Made by a program: the position numbers and the translations under genes
Notes under the pieces: model-generated
Told to the model about the DNA's origin: nothing
The model's database searches: none
What the model saw: the letters and a program-made list of their open reading frames with translations, nothing else
DNA from: Halomicrobium sp. LC1Hm
GTDB taxonomy: Archaea > Halobacteriota > Halobacteria > Halobacteriales > Haloarculaceae
Length of the DNA: 64,000 nucleotides
Assembly (NCBI RefSeq): GCF_009617995.1
Contig: NZ_CP044129.1
Span: forward strand, 1,302,001 to 1,366,000
Reading direction: 5' to 3'
In this document: piece by piece, positions 53,074-60,206 of the stretch
Layout: the number at the start of each line of letters is the position of its first letter
Numbering within the stretch: the first letter of the stretch is position 1

Positions 53074-53982
53074 ATGAGCACACGCCGAGAGACGCTCCTG
53101 TTCGTCCTGCTGGCGATGCTCTGGGGGACCTCTTTCGTCGCGATCAAGGCGGGGCTCGAAGACCTGCCGCCGGTGTTGTTCGCGGCGATTCGCTACGACC
53201 TCGCGGGCGTCCTCATGCTCGCCTACGCGGCCGTCGCGACCGACGACTGGCTGCCCCGCTCCCGAGCGGACTGGATCGCCGTCGCGATCAGCGCCACGCT
53301 CGTGATCGCACTGTACAACGCCTTCCTGTTCGTCGGCGAGCAGGACGTGACCAGCGCGGTCGCGGCCATCCTGATCGCGACGAATCCGATCCTCGCGACG
53401 GCGTTCTCGCGGGCGCTGCTCCCGAACGAGCGACTGTCTACCGTCGGGACGGCCGGGTTGGTGCTCGGCTTCGTCGGCGTCGGACTGGTCACGCGTCCGG
53501 ACGTGACCGGCGGGCTCAGTGCCGAACTCGTCGCGTCCGGGTTCGTCCTGTTGGCCGCGCTGTCGATCGCCCTCGGGAGCGTCCTCCTCCAGCGGGTCGA
53601 CAGCGGACTCGGGACGGAGGGACTCGTCGCCTGGTCGAACGGCGTCGGTGCCGTCCTCTTACACGCCATCAGCCGGGCGCTCCCGAACGAGTCCCTGGAC
53701 GGGATGACCCTGACGGCGGAGTCGGTCGTCGCGATCGTCTACCTCGCCGTGTTCGCCAGCGTGATCGGCTACTTCGTCTACTTTCGCCTGCTCGGCCGGC
53801 TCGGTGCCATCCAGATCAACCTCGTCTCGTACGCGACGCCGATCTTCGCCGCGGTCACGGGCTGGCTCCTGCTCGAAGAGACGATCGACGCCACGACCGT
53901 GACCGGCTTCCTCGTCGTCCTCGTCGGCTTCCTGCTCCTGAAACGAGACGCGATCCGCGAGGAACTGGCTGCGCTCCGATGA
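53074..53982 (+). CDS. EamA/DMT-family transporter
   Basis: 302 aa with ten transmembrane helices in two EamA repeats (about 8-140 and 150-295). Conserved elements are LLAMLWGTSFVAIKAGLED near the start, IRYDLAGVLML, and FLFVGEQDVTSAVAAILIATNPILATAF; the second repeat ends in VTGWLLLEETIDATTVTGFLVVLVG. Probably exports amino acids or other small metabolites; substrate unknown. The start MSTRRETLLFVLLAMLWGT at 53074 lies 15 bases after surE, so the two may share a transcript. Confidence 0.88.
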   Translation: MSTRRETLLFVLLAMLWGTSFVAIKAGLEDLPPVLFAAIRYDLAGVLMLAYAAVATDDWLPRSRADWIAVAISATLVIALYNAFLFVGEQDVTSAVAAILIATNPILATAFSRALLPNERLSTVGTAGLVLGFVGVGLVTRPDVTGGLSAELVASGFVLLAALSIALGSVLLQRVDSGLGTEGLVAWSNGVGAVLLHAISRALPNESLDGMTLTAESVVAIVYLAVFASVIGYFVYFRLLGRLGAIQINLVSYATPIFAAVTGWLLLEETIDATTVTGFLVVLVGFLLLKRDAIREELAALR

Positions 53983-54038
53983 CGCGGAGCAGTCGATCTG
54001 TGGCAATTTAAGCGGCCACGGTCGATAGGAGCGACACG

Positions 54039-54629
54039 ATGAACACGATCCGACGCGCTCGCCCCGACGACGCGGCCGCGTGTGCGGACATCTACGCGCC
54101 GTACGTCTATGACTCGGCGGTCTCCTTCGAGGAGACGCCACCATCCGGCGAGGAGATGAGAGAGCGTCTCCGTTCGACCCTCGAAACGTACCCGTGGCTG
54201 GTGTGTGAACGCGAGAATCGAGTGGTCGGCTTCGCGTACGCCAGCGACCACCGGAACCGAACGGCCTACCAGTGGAGCGTCGAGCTCTCGATCTACGTCG
54301 ACAACGATCACCGCCGTACCGGGATCGCGACCGGCCTCTACGAGTCGCTGTTCGCCGTGCTGGACGAACAGGGGTTCTACAACGGGTACGCCGGTGTGAC
54401 ACTGCCGAATCGGGCGAGCGTCGCGTTCCACCGGGAGATGGGATTCGAGCCCGTCGGAACGTACGAGAACGTCGGATACACTGCCGGGGAGTGGCAGGAC
54501 GTGCAGTGGTGGCGAAAACAGCTGCGCCAGCCAGAGGACGACCCGGAGCCGCCAGTACCGATCTCGGCGTTCTCGACCGCTCAGTTCGAGGCAGCCGTCA
54601 CCGCGGGCGTCGACTCGCTCGACGCCTGA
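54039..54629 (+). CDS. GNAT acetyltransferase, phosphinothricin-acetyltransferase type
   Basis: 196 aa. GNAT fold with acetyl-CoA loop YVDNDHRRTGIATGLYESL (about 87-105) preceded by the strand VELSIYV. IRRARPDDAAACADIYAPYV and SFEETPPSGEEMRERL match the PAT/MddA branch, which acetylates phosphinothricin, methionine sulfoximine or sulfone analogues. A TATA-like CAATTTAAGC about 30 bases upstream of ATG 54039 supports the start. The C-terminal 25 residues are an extra tail. Confidence 0.87.
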   Translation: MNTIRRARPDDAAACADIYAPYVYDSAVSFEETPPSGEEMRERLRSTLETYPWLVCERENRVVGFAYASDHRNRTAYQWSVELSIYVDNDHRRTGIATGLYESLFAVLDEQGFYNGYAGVTLPNRASVAFHREMGFEPVGTYENVGYTAGEWQDVQWWRKQLRQPEDDPEPPVPISAFSTAQFEAAVTAGVDSLDA

Positions 54630-54710
54630 TCCCGATTTCGGCGACGGATCTGACCGTTCGCTCTCACGGGGTACTCCAGCGACGCGAGCAGCGACGAGAC
54701 CGGCCCGCGC

Positions 54711-55484
54711 TCACCCGCCGTCCGACTCGGCGGGCAGCTTGTGCCGGAACGCCCGTAACGCGTTCCCTCCCGTCTCCGTCAGCGAGATCCGTTTGGTCCG
54801 TCCGACCGACTCGACGGAGACGTAGCCGTCTTCGAGGAGTGGCTCGACGATGCGGTTGTTCAGCAGTGCGAACTTCGCTTTGTCGTTGGCCGGGTTCGAG
54901 TCGCTGATGAACGCCAGTCCCTCCCGCTCGGCGAAGTCGATGAGCTCGCTCTTGTTCGGCGTGTGGGCGGCGGTATCGTGCTCGTCGACGTAGTTCAGTA
55001 TTCGAACCTGGTCCGTCGTCGGCGTCTCCAGGGGATACGACGGGAGCTGCTCGGCCATGATCGTCTCGCCGGTCTGTGGCGTCTCGGCCACCGGGTGGAG
55101 GTGCTCTGCCGTCCGAACGTGGTAGCCACTCGCGTCCGTCGCCATGCACGCCAGTGCAGCGCCGACGGTCGCGAGCTTCGGACCGCTGGAGACGTTCACC
55201 CGGACGATGTCTCCCTGGTGGCCGTCGATGAGCGTCGTGATCCGCCCCAGTACGTCGTACACGTCGTCGAGGTCGGTCTCGTGGTACTCCAGGACAACGC
55301 CGTGATCGGTGAGTTCCTGCTCCAGGCGTTCGTGGTACGCAGTCGTCTCCAGCTCGCTGTCGGTCAACAGGTGGAGCGTGTCGACCCCGTACTCGACGAC
55401 CGGATCGCCGATGCGGTCGTACTCGTAGCCCAGCGGTGCGATGTGTACCTCCTCGACAGAACGGAGCGAATCCGAGCCTTGCAT
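54711..55484 (-). CDS. HFX_2341-type regulator: CARF-like domain plus winged helix
   Basis: 257 aa from ATG 55484 (MQGSDSLRSVEEVHIAPLGY). The N-terminal 150 residues form a Rossmann-like domain (EEVHIAPLGYEYDRI, VDTLHLLTDSE, GDIVRVNVSSGPKLATVGAALACMATDAS), the DUF6293/HFX_2341 family related to CARF ligand-binding domains. The C-terminal 100 residues are a winged helix (RILNYVDEHDTAAHTPNKSELIDFAE; LTETGGNALRAF). CARF domains bind nucleotide second messengers; no cas gene is nearby. Divergent from the next HTH gene across a palindromic 80-bp region. Confidence 0.8.
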   Translation of the reverse strand: MQGSDSLRSVEEVHIAPLGYEYDRIGDPVVEYGVDTLHLLTDSELETTAYHERLEQELTDHGVVLEYHETDLDDVYDVLGRITTLIDGHQGDIVRVNVSSGPKLATVGAALACMATDASGYHVRTAEHLHPVAETPQTGETIMAEQLPSYPLETPTTDQVRILNYVDEHDTAAHTPNKSELIDFAEREGLAFISDSNPANDKAKFALLNNRIVEPLLEDGYVSVESVGRTKRISLTETGGNALRAFRHKLPAESDGG

Positions 55485-55527
55485 GTCTGGTACGTGTGTG
55501 CCTTCGCTCGCGTCGTACAAATAGTTA

Positions 55528-55538
55528 CGATAGTATCG
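55528..55538. promoter_or_regulatory. Palindromic operator between two divergent regulators
   Basis: CGATA-G-TATCG is a perfect palindrome centred at 55533 in the 80-bp gap. It is flanked by ATAGTT copies (about 55521 and 55539) and by a half-site GTATCG near 55551. Placement between two divergent HTH genes suggests shared autoregulation. Confidence 0.5.
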
Positions 55539-55564
55539 ATAGTTCAAACAGTATCGTGATAGAC

Positions 55565-56008
55565 ATGAATACGCGTTCGGAGCAACACCGAGTCGGGGCG
55601 CACGCGCGCCCGGATACATCGATGAGTAATTTCCCCGCTACCGATTGCCCGCTGTCTGGCCGACACGCCGAGGAGACGGACGATGGAGCTCGCTCGACGG
55701 TCCCCGACGGACAGGACCTGCTCGAACTGGTCGGCGATCCGTACACGTTCGACATACTGGACGCGATCGCCGACGAGCCGATGGAGGCCCAGGAGATCGC
55801 CGAGACCACCGACGTGTCACAGCCGACGGTGTATCGTCGACTGCGACGGCTCTACCGGGCGGGCATCGTCGATACGGAAGTGAGCGTCGACGGGTCGAGC
55901 AACCATCCCACGCAGTTCGCGCTGGCCGTCACGCGCGTCACGCTGGCGGTCGAGGACGACGGTCTCGGTGTGGACGTCGAGTCTGCCGACGAACGGACAG
56001 TAGAGTAA
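55565..56008 (+). CDS. ArsR-like winged-helix transcriptional regulator
   Basis: 147 aa. Disordered N-terminus (MNTRSEQHRVGAHARPDTSM), then an HTH of the ArsR/HTH_20 type: LLELVGDPYTFDILDAIADEPMEAQEIAETTDVSQPTVYRRLRRLYRAGIVDTE (about 56-110). The beta-wing and a C-terminal beta region follow (TQFALAVTRVTLAVEDDGL). An internal ATG at 55622 (MSNFPATDCPLSG) is an alternative start. Divergent from the CARF-like gene. Ligand not evident; no metal-binding Cys cluster is seen. Confidence 0.82.
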   Translation: MNTRSEQHRVGAHARPDTSMSNFPATDCPLSGRHAEETDDGARSTVPDGQDLLELVGDPYTFDILDAIADEPMEAQEIAETTDVSQPTVYRRLRRLYRAGIVDTEVSVDGSSNHPTQFALAVTRVTLAVEDDGLGVDVESADERTVE

Positions 56009-56025
56009 AGTAGTCCGGAGGTATC

Positions 56026-56052
56026 GACTCTCTCGCTGTTCGACCTTGTTCA
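56026..56052. repeat. Copy 1 of the chorismate-mutase-end repeat (27 bp)
   Basis: Matches 58081-58107 at 25 of 27 positions. On the minus strand it still encodes LNKVEQRES, the last residues of chorismate mutase, but without its stop codon. Left boundary of the AbrB/PIN cassette. Confidence 0.85.
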
Positions 56053-56095
56053 ACGATTTGGGGACAGTGTGTAGCTGTTGAAATTGCCCAAGAAT

Positions 56096-56148
56096 CCACC
56101 AACACCCTTCTGGTGGTAAGATTCTTTGCTGATGGTATCGTACTACCA
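56096..56148 (+). promoter_or_regulatory. Inverted repeats upstream of the AbrB-like antitoxin
   Basis: CCACC-N11-GGTGG (56096-56116) and TGGTA-N6-TACCA (56133-56148) precede the antitoxin ATG at 56152. The second directly abuts the start and is a natural site for autorepression by the AbrB-fold protein. Confidence 0.5.
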
Positions 56149-56151
56149 GTC

Positions 56152-56397
56152 ATGTCAGCAGAGACGGACGCACAGGGGCGGCTGTACATCCCGAAGGAGG
56201 TGCGCGAGAAGTACGGCCAGAAGTATCACATCGTCATGTACGAGGACAGAATCGAATTGATCCCGGTCGCGGACGACCCACTCGCTGCAGTCCGCGAAGC
56301 GGCAGGCGAACTGCGCGATGCATCCGCCGAGGCGATCCAGGAGGACATCGAGGAAGCAGCGAAAGACAAAGCTGAGGGAGTCAGCGGCGACAGATGA
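56152..56397 (+). CDS. AbrB/SpoVT-type antitoxin
   Basis: 81 aa from ATG 56152. The swapped-hairpin DNA-binding domain is MSAETDAQGRLYIPKEVREK...YHIVMYEDRIELIPV (about 1-42). The C-terminal helix (DPLAAVREAAGELRDASAEAIQEDIEEAAKDKAEGV) would bind the PIN toxin. The stop overlaps the toxin start by four bases (ATGA). Lower GC than the chromosome average. The family partner is VapC; here that partner is frameshifted, so the antitoxin may be the only active half. Confidence 0.88.
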   Translation: MSAETDAQGRLYIPKEVREKYGQKYHIVMYEDRIELIPVADDPLAAVREAAGELRDASAEAIQEDIEEAAKDKAEGVSGDR

Positions 56398-56817
56398 CGG
56401 TGTACGTCGAGACGGATTTCCTGCTCGCACTCGCCAAAGATTCCGATTGGTTACAGAACTCCGCAGAGGACGCCCTCGTCGAGAACGATGTCGAAACGTC
56501 GGCGTTCTCGTATCTGGAACTCCTCCTCGCCCGGGAACGCTACGAGTTCGACTACGTCCCACTGGTAGCGAACCTGCTCGAACTCGTCCCCGTGCGAAAC
56601 GAAGAAGAGAAACAGGTCGTGCTGAAAGCGGTCAACTACTACGACGAGGGCATGACGCCGCTCGACGCGTTCCACGCGGCGACTGCGGAAACGCGGGGGG
56701 ACGGACGTACTCTCGTCTGAGAAAGACTACGAGGAGATCGAGGTCGAACGAGTCCCACTGGAGCCAACTGACGAAGGGACAGAGTGTCTGCTGATACTAC
56801 CGGTTGTAAATCTGTGA
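56394..56817 (+). pseudogene. Frameshifted PIN-domain toxin (VapC-like)
   Basis: MTVYVETDFLLALAKDSDWL starts a PIN domain; acidic residues Asp8, Glu42 and Asp91 are visible. The in-frame product stops after 108 aa with RGDGRTLV. Removing one G from the run of six at 56695-56700 restores RGTDVLSSEKDYEEIEVERV, the normal PIN motif with the fourth acidic residue, and continues to a stop at 56815-56817 (about 140 aa). It is therefore a single-base insertion in a homopolymer: a real inactivating mutation, phase variation or a sequencing error. Partner of the AbrB-like gene. Confidence 0.8.
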
Positions 56818-57162
56818 CCGATTTCGCCACCCCGGGGTGGTGAAGGTCTTCACGAAGTGACAGCCGGCAGTACGAGGAAGCGGGAAACTCGTAGCAGTGT
56901 TTGATTCTGCGACAAAATTGATCGAATCGTCTGGCCATTCGAAGCTGTGAAATATGTGGTTAGAGCCCGTCTAATCCCGTTCCCTCGCTCACAGATTCTC
57001 TCGCTGCTCGACCTTGTTCAGGTCGCTGAAATCCATAATGGATTCTCTTGAAAATATGTCCTCTCACCCCCTCCAATACCACATAATTCGGGATATAGAG
57101 GCCGTGTAGAGGTGGCGTATATAAATAGAATTCCTCACTTTACGGGCGGTCGTTCTGATCGG
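56818..57162. other. Intergenic region between the two toxin-antitoxin cassettes
   Basis: No coding frame is supported. CCACCCCGGGGTGG at 56827-56840 is a perfect 14-bp palindrome just after the restored PIN stop. Repeat copy 2 (56994-57020) divides the region. A strong TATA-like TATATAAATA at 57117-57126 has no sense gene downstream; rightwards it would read antisense into the PIN gene at 57163. Confidence 0.7.
56994..57020. repeat. Copy 2 of the chorismate-mutase-end repeat (27 bp)
   Basis: Matches 58081-58107 at 25 of 27 positions and 56026-56052 at 25 of 27. The minus strand reads LNKVEQREN. It separates the AbrB/PIN cassette from the RHH/PIN cassette; spacing is 968 bp to copy 1 and 1087 bp to copy 3. 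Confidence 0.85.
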
Positions 57163-57579
57163 CTAGAGCGTGTCGAATGAGCCGATCACATCAGTCGTCG
57201 AATATACTTCGACGACATCCTGCTCGTCGAAGTCAGTGTCGTCGCTCCAGATGGCAGCCTCACAGGCGAGGGCGCAGGCGACGTACAGCACGTCGTCGGG
57301 ATCAGTCTCACCGATCGCTGCTTCGGCCTCTTCGATGTGCGGATAGAACTCGTCGGCGGGGACGACGTCGATGTACTGAAACAGGAGATCGACGAACTGG
57401 GTGACTCGTTCTGGAGTCATGCCGGATTTATCGACGATCAACTCAGTGTAGTTCTCGATCTCCTCGTGGACGAACTCTGGTGTCACGAGGTCGGGTTCGA
57501 GCGTGACGATGAGTTCACGGGTTTTTGAGCCAGCGATGTGCGCAGAGATGACGACGTTGGCATCGACGACCAGCTTCAT
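57163..57579 (-). CDS. PIN-domain toxin (VapC-like)
   Basis: 138 aa. The PIN RNase fold keeps all acidic positions: Asp6 (VVDANVV), Glu39/Glu40, Asp95/Asp96 (DPDDVLYVACALA) and Asp113/Asp116 (WSDDTDF). VapC toxins cleave tRNA or rRNA. The gene lies nine bases after the RHH antitoxin on the same strand. GC is lower than the chromosomal average. Unlike the neighbouring PIN gene it looks intact. Confidence 0.87.
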   Translation of the reverse strand: MKLVVDANVVISAHIAGSKTRELIVTLEPDLVTPEFVHEEIENYTELIVDKSGMTPERVTQFVDLLFQYIDVVPADEFYPHIEEAEAAIGETDPDDVLYVACALACEAAIWSDDTDFDEQDVVEVYSTTDVIGSFDTL

Positions 57580-57588
57580 TCGTCGAGA

Positions 57589-57819
57589 CTACTCCGATTC
57601 CTCTTCGACGCGCTCGCGTACGCTCTTGTTGATTTTGTCGGCGATATCGGCGACGTCACTCCCAGTGAGTTCGCTCCCGGACGTGAGTTCGTCCATCACT
57701 TCGAGTGTCTCGATTTTTTCCTGGATGGCCTGTCGGGTAACCTCACTCCAGTTGATTTCCGGGTGTCTCTCCATCCGGTCTTTGAGGTCGTCGTCGACAT
57801 TGACGGTGATACTGGGCAT
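57589..57819 (-). CDS. Ribbon-helix-helix antitoxin (VapB-like)
   Basis: 76 aa from ATG 57819: MPSITVNVDDDLKDRMERHP, then EINWSEVTRQAIQEKIETLEVMDEL, a clear RHH motif (strand, helix, helix). The tail SDVADIADKINKSVRERVEEESE would contact the PIN toxin encoded nine bases downstream. The upstream sequence TACAATATTC is a TATA candidate. First gene of the second cassette on the minus strand, the orientation of chorismate mutase. Confidence 0.85.
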   Translation of the reverse strand: MPSITVNVDDDLKDRMERHPEINWSEVTRQAIQEKIETLEVMDELTSGSELTGSDVADIADKINKSVRERVEEESE

Positions 57820-58075
57820 ACAGGAAACTATGTACACACAGAATATTGTATCTTTGGTTGGCACACAATTATAAGAACTGACCGGTAGCTTCGCGGTGTT
57901 TCTCTCATCAAGACTTGGCGGGGCAGTTGAACGGAGTTGTTGGAACGTATTCAATGCGGACGAAAATCCGGTCTTCCGGCTGCTCACCGACTCCGGCCGA
58001 AAGAAGAGAATCCCTCAGAACCGAACGTAAAACCCTACCCAGGAGATAGAATGCCTAAGGTGCGTGTTTTGACCC

Positions 58076-58363
58076 TCACCGACTCTCCCGCTGCTCGACC
58101 TTGTTCAGTTCGATCAGCAGTCGGAAGATCGCTTTCACGAGGTTGGCGTCCACGTCGAACCGTTCGGCGTTCTCGCCGGCGCGGTCCATCACGGACTGTT
58201 CCTGGTCTTCGTCCGTCGTGGGCAGCCCCTTCTCGGCTTTGACCTCGGCGATCGTGTCGGCGACGTAGGTCCGCTGTGCGATCTTCTCGACGATCTCGCG
58301 GTCGATCGTCTGGATCTCTGTGCGCAGTTCGTCGAGACTCATGTCTTCTGGATTCGTGCTCAT
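58076..58363 (-). CDS. Chorismate mutase (AroQ type)
   Basis: 95 aa, monofunctional AroQ fold of three helices. Active-site residues fall in LRTEIQTIDREIVEKIAQRTYVADTIAEVKAEKG (Arg and Lys), then the C-terminal VDANLVKAIFRLLIELNKVEQRESR. Converts chorismate to prephenate for Phe and Tyr; TyrA at 50064 is the next enzyme. Starts with a four-base overlap with the shikimate kinase stop. Its last nine codons are copied twice downstream at 56026 and 56994. Confidence 0.93.
   Translation of the reverse strand: MSTNPEDMSLDELRTEIQTIDREIVEKIAQRTYVADTIAEVKAEKGLPTTDEDQEQSVMDRAGENAERFDVDANLVKAIFRLLIELNKVEQRESR
58081..58107. repeat. Copy 3 (source) of the chorismate-mutase-end repeat
   Basis: This 27-bp stretch lies within the chorismate mutase coding region, ending two codons before its stop on the minus strand. 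It is the presumed original target; copies 1 and 2 each differ from it at two positions. Confidence 0.85.
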
Positions 58364-59238
58364 AGTGTGTGGGTTCCCTCCGTTTGGGTCGTCGTCAGCC
58401 AGGTGTTGCCGTCGCGTCGGTCCCAGTAGACCTGGACCTGTTCGAGTGCGGGCCGTGGACCGACGGCGACGTAGGACGGGCCGGTGCCGGAGAGCGAGAC
58501 GCCCTCGACCTGTCGCATCGCCTCGATGAGCGGCTCCGAGTCGAAGTCGAGAGCCGCACAGAAGGCCAGTCCGTTGACCGTCATCGCTCGTTCGTAGTCG
58601 CCGTCGAGCGCGAGGTCCTCGACCAGCCGGGCCATCGGCGCGACGTGCTCGCAGCGGCGCACGTCCGCGTCGGCGCTGAACGCCTGCTCTGGGGGCGTGT
58701 AGACGAGCACGTCCCAGTCGATCTCGTCGCGTGCCAGCAGCTCGTCGGCGTCGTTGTCCGTGACGGTGACGCCCCCGAGCATCGAGGCAGAGGCGTCGTC
58801 GAACGCCCCAGTGGCCGTGACGCCCACGTCCCGTGCCGCCATCACGCCGAGGCGGGCCATGTCCTCTCGCGTCATCCGATCGGTCCTGTCGAGCGCGTCG
58901 AGCGTCGCCATGACGGTCGCGTTGGCGGCCGCCGAGCTGCTCTTGAGACCGGATGCCATCGGCACGTCGCTCTCGGTTCGGACGACGGCACCGGCCACCT
59001 CGGGTTCGCCGTGAGCGTCGAGGACGTACTCGACGCAGGTCTCGATCAGGCGGGTGTCGGCGTCCGGTGCGCCAGCGATCTCCCCGACGATCGCCTCCTC
59101 GTCGTCGTCGATCTCCGCCTCGGTGAACAGATCGACGGTCGCGTGGGTGTACTCGTCGATGGCGAACGCCGACCCGCGGTGGGTGGCGAGCGCGTTCAGC
59201 ACTGTCCCGGCGGCTGGGGCCGCAGCCTTCCCCTGCAT
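58360..59238 (-). CDS. aroK: Archaeal shikimate kinase (GHMP family)
   Basis: 292 aa. GHMP-type kinase: substrate-binding ATVDLFTEAE, the ATP loop VPMASGLKSSSAAANATVMATL (about 90-110) and the C-terminal GVSLSGTGPSYVAVG (about 255-269). This non-orthologous shikimate kinase is the archaeal form. The ATG at 59238 (MQGKAAAPAAGTVLNALATH) fits the family N-terminus. Phosphorylates shikimate; its stop overlaps the chorismate mutase start, so the two aromatic-pathway genes form an operon. Confidence 0.92.
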   Translation of the reverse strand: MQGKAAAPAAGTVLNALATHRGSAFAIDEYTHATVDLFTEAEIDDDEEAIVGEIAGAPDADTRLIETCVEYVLDAHGEPEVAGAVVRTESDVPMASGLKSSSAAANATVMATLDALDRTDRMTREDMARLGVMAARDVGVTATGAFDDASASMLGGVTVTDNDADELLARDEIDWDVLVYTPPEQAFSADADVRRCEHVAPMARLVEDLALDGDYERAMTVNGLAFCAALDFDSEPLIEAMRQVEGVSLSGTGPSYVAVGPRPALEQVQVYWDRRDGNTWLTTTQTEGTHTL

Positions 59239-59334
59239 CGTCTCACTGTCCCACACGACCGTATTTACCTGTGGCGGTCTGGTAGCCGCCGGTGGAACGC
59301 GGCGCTTTTGCCGATCCGAGGCGAACCGTCGCCA

Positions 59335-59763
59335 ATGAGTGCCCGCAACGACGTAGCCCCGGAGACGCTGTCGGTCGAACTCACGGAAGACGGCGTCGTG
59401 GTCGAGTACACCGACGGCCGAGAGGTGTTCTACCACGGCGTCCCCGAGCGAGTCGAGGACAGCGTCGTGGCAGCACCGGCGAAAGAGGTCCACGTCCTCG
59501 TGACCGATCCCAACGAGACCGAGGGCGTGTTGCTGTACGTCAACGATCTCAACACCCACGACGACATCCTCGAAGAGACCGGCGTGGGCCGGATCATGCT
59601 CGACACGGGCGAGCAACAAGAGGTGTTCCCCGGCGTGACGATCAGGGACACGTCGATGCGCGTCGAAGTCGAGGCCGACCCCGAAACGGCCCGCGGACGC
59701 GTCTTCGTGTTCGTCGAAGACGAGATGGGCGAACGGAGCTACGAGATCGTCGCCAGCGAGTGA
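59335..59763 (+). CDS. Conserved haloarchaeal protein (DUF5796-like)
   Basis: 142 aa from ATG 59335 (MSARNDVAPETLSVELTEDG). All-beta appearance with conserved VVVEYTDGREVFYHGVPERV, VHVLVTDPNETEGVLLYVNDLNTHDDILEETGVGRIMLD and FVEDEMGERSYEIVASE. Haloarchaea-specific; I know it as DUF5796. No catalytic pattern. Divergent from the shikimate kinase operon across 96 bases. Confidence 0.8.
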   Translation: MSARNDVAPETLSVELTEDGVVVEYTDGREVFYHGVPERVEDSVVAAPAKEVHVLVTDPNETEGVLLYVNDLNTHDDILEETGVGRIMLDTGEQQEVFPGVTIRDTSMRVEVEADPETARGRVFVFVEDEMGERSYEIVASE

Positions 59764-59811
59764 TCCCCGGCGTCCCGTTTCGAGCTATTCGCGGCCGCTG
59801 GGTCGCGAAAC

Positions 59812-59907
59812 GGTCGTGGCCGCACAAACGCGCCGCTCCGACCACCACGAGTTCGTCGCCAGCGCGGGCGAACAGGGTCGTGGCCGCACAAACGCGCCGC
59901 TCCGACC
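59812..59907. repeat. Perfect 32-bp direct repeat, two copies
   Basis: The 32-bp sequence beginning GGTCGTGGCCGCACAAACGC occurs at 59812-59843 and 59876-59907 without mismatch; the repeat period is 64 bp. No gene covers it on either strand. Confidence 0.9.
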
Positions 59908-59929
59908 GTCGAGGCAGTCGGCGGGTCGT

Positions 59930-60064
59930 CTACTGGATGTAGGACGGTTCTTCCGAGTCGCAGTTGCGCTCGTGCTGGTCGGCGTCGCTCTCGTCGTCGA
60001 ACATGAGCCCGCAGTGCTCGCACTCGTACCAGGTCATCTCGTCACGCTCGGTTTGAGAGACCAT
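59930..60064 (-). CDS. Mini zinc-finger protein (DUF7128-like)
   Basis: 44 aa: MVSQTERDEMTWYECEHCGL, then MFDDESDADQHERNCDSEEPSYIQ. CEHC...HERNC is a C2H2/C2HC-type zinc finger. I recognise the family as the haloarchaeal DUF7128. An internal start at MTWYECEHCG is possible. Divergent from the CDC48-type gene. The strongly conserved C-terminus PSYIQ suggests a protein-protein contact. Confidence 0.78.
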   Translation of the reverse strand: MVSQTERDEMTWYECEHCGLMFDDESDADQHERNCDSEEPSYIQ

Positions 60065-60206
60065 GTCATGTGTTCCACACGCCTCCGATATAGGCGTTTC
60101 TCCGGGCCACGTTCGACAGGCAACCGCCGGGTCGCCGTCGGTGGACACCGTGACCGCCCAGCCACCAGGCGACGGTATCAAGACCGTCGGTCCTCTACCC
60201 GAGCGC

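Noticed and set aside
54711-55484. CARF-like domain taken as evidence for a type III CRISPR system
   Set aside because: No cas10, csm/cmr or repeat array in the window; the HFX_2341 family occurs independently of CRISPR loci.
55817-56053. A minus-strand frame beginning NKVEQRESR, as in chorismate mutase
   Set aside because: Only the 27-bp repeat is homologous; the remainder is antisense to the HTH gene. Treated as a repeat copy, not a gene.
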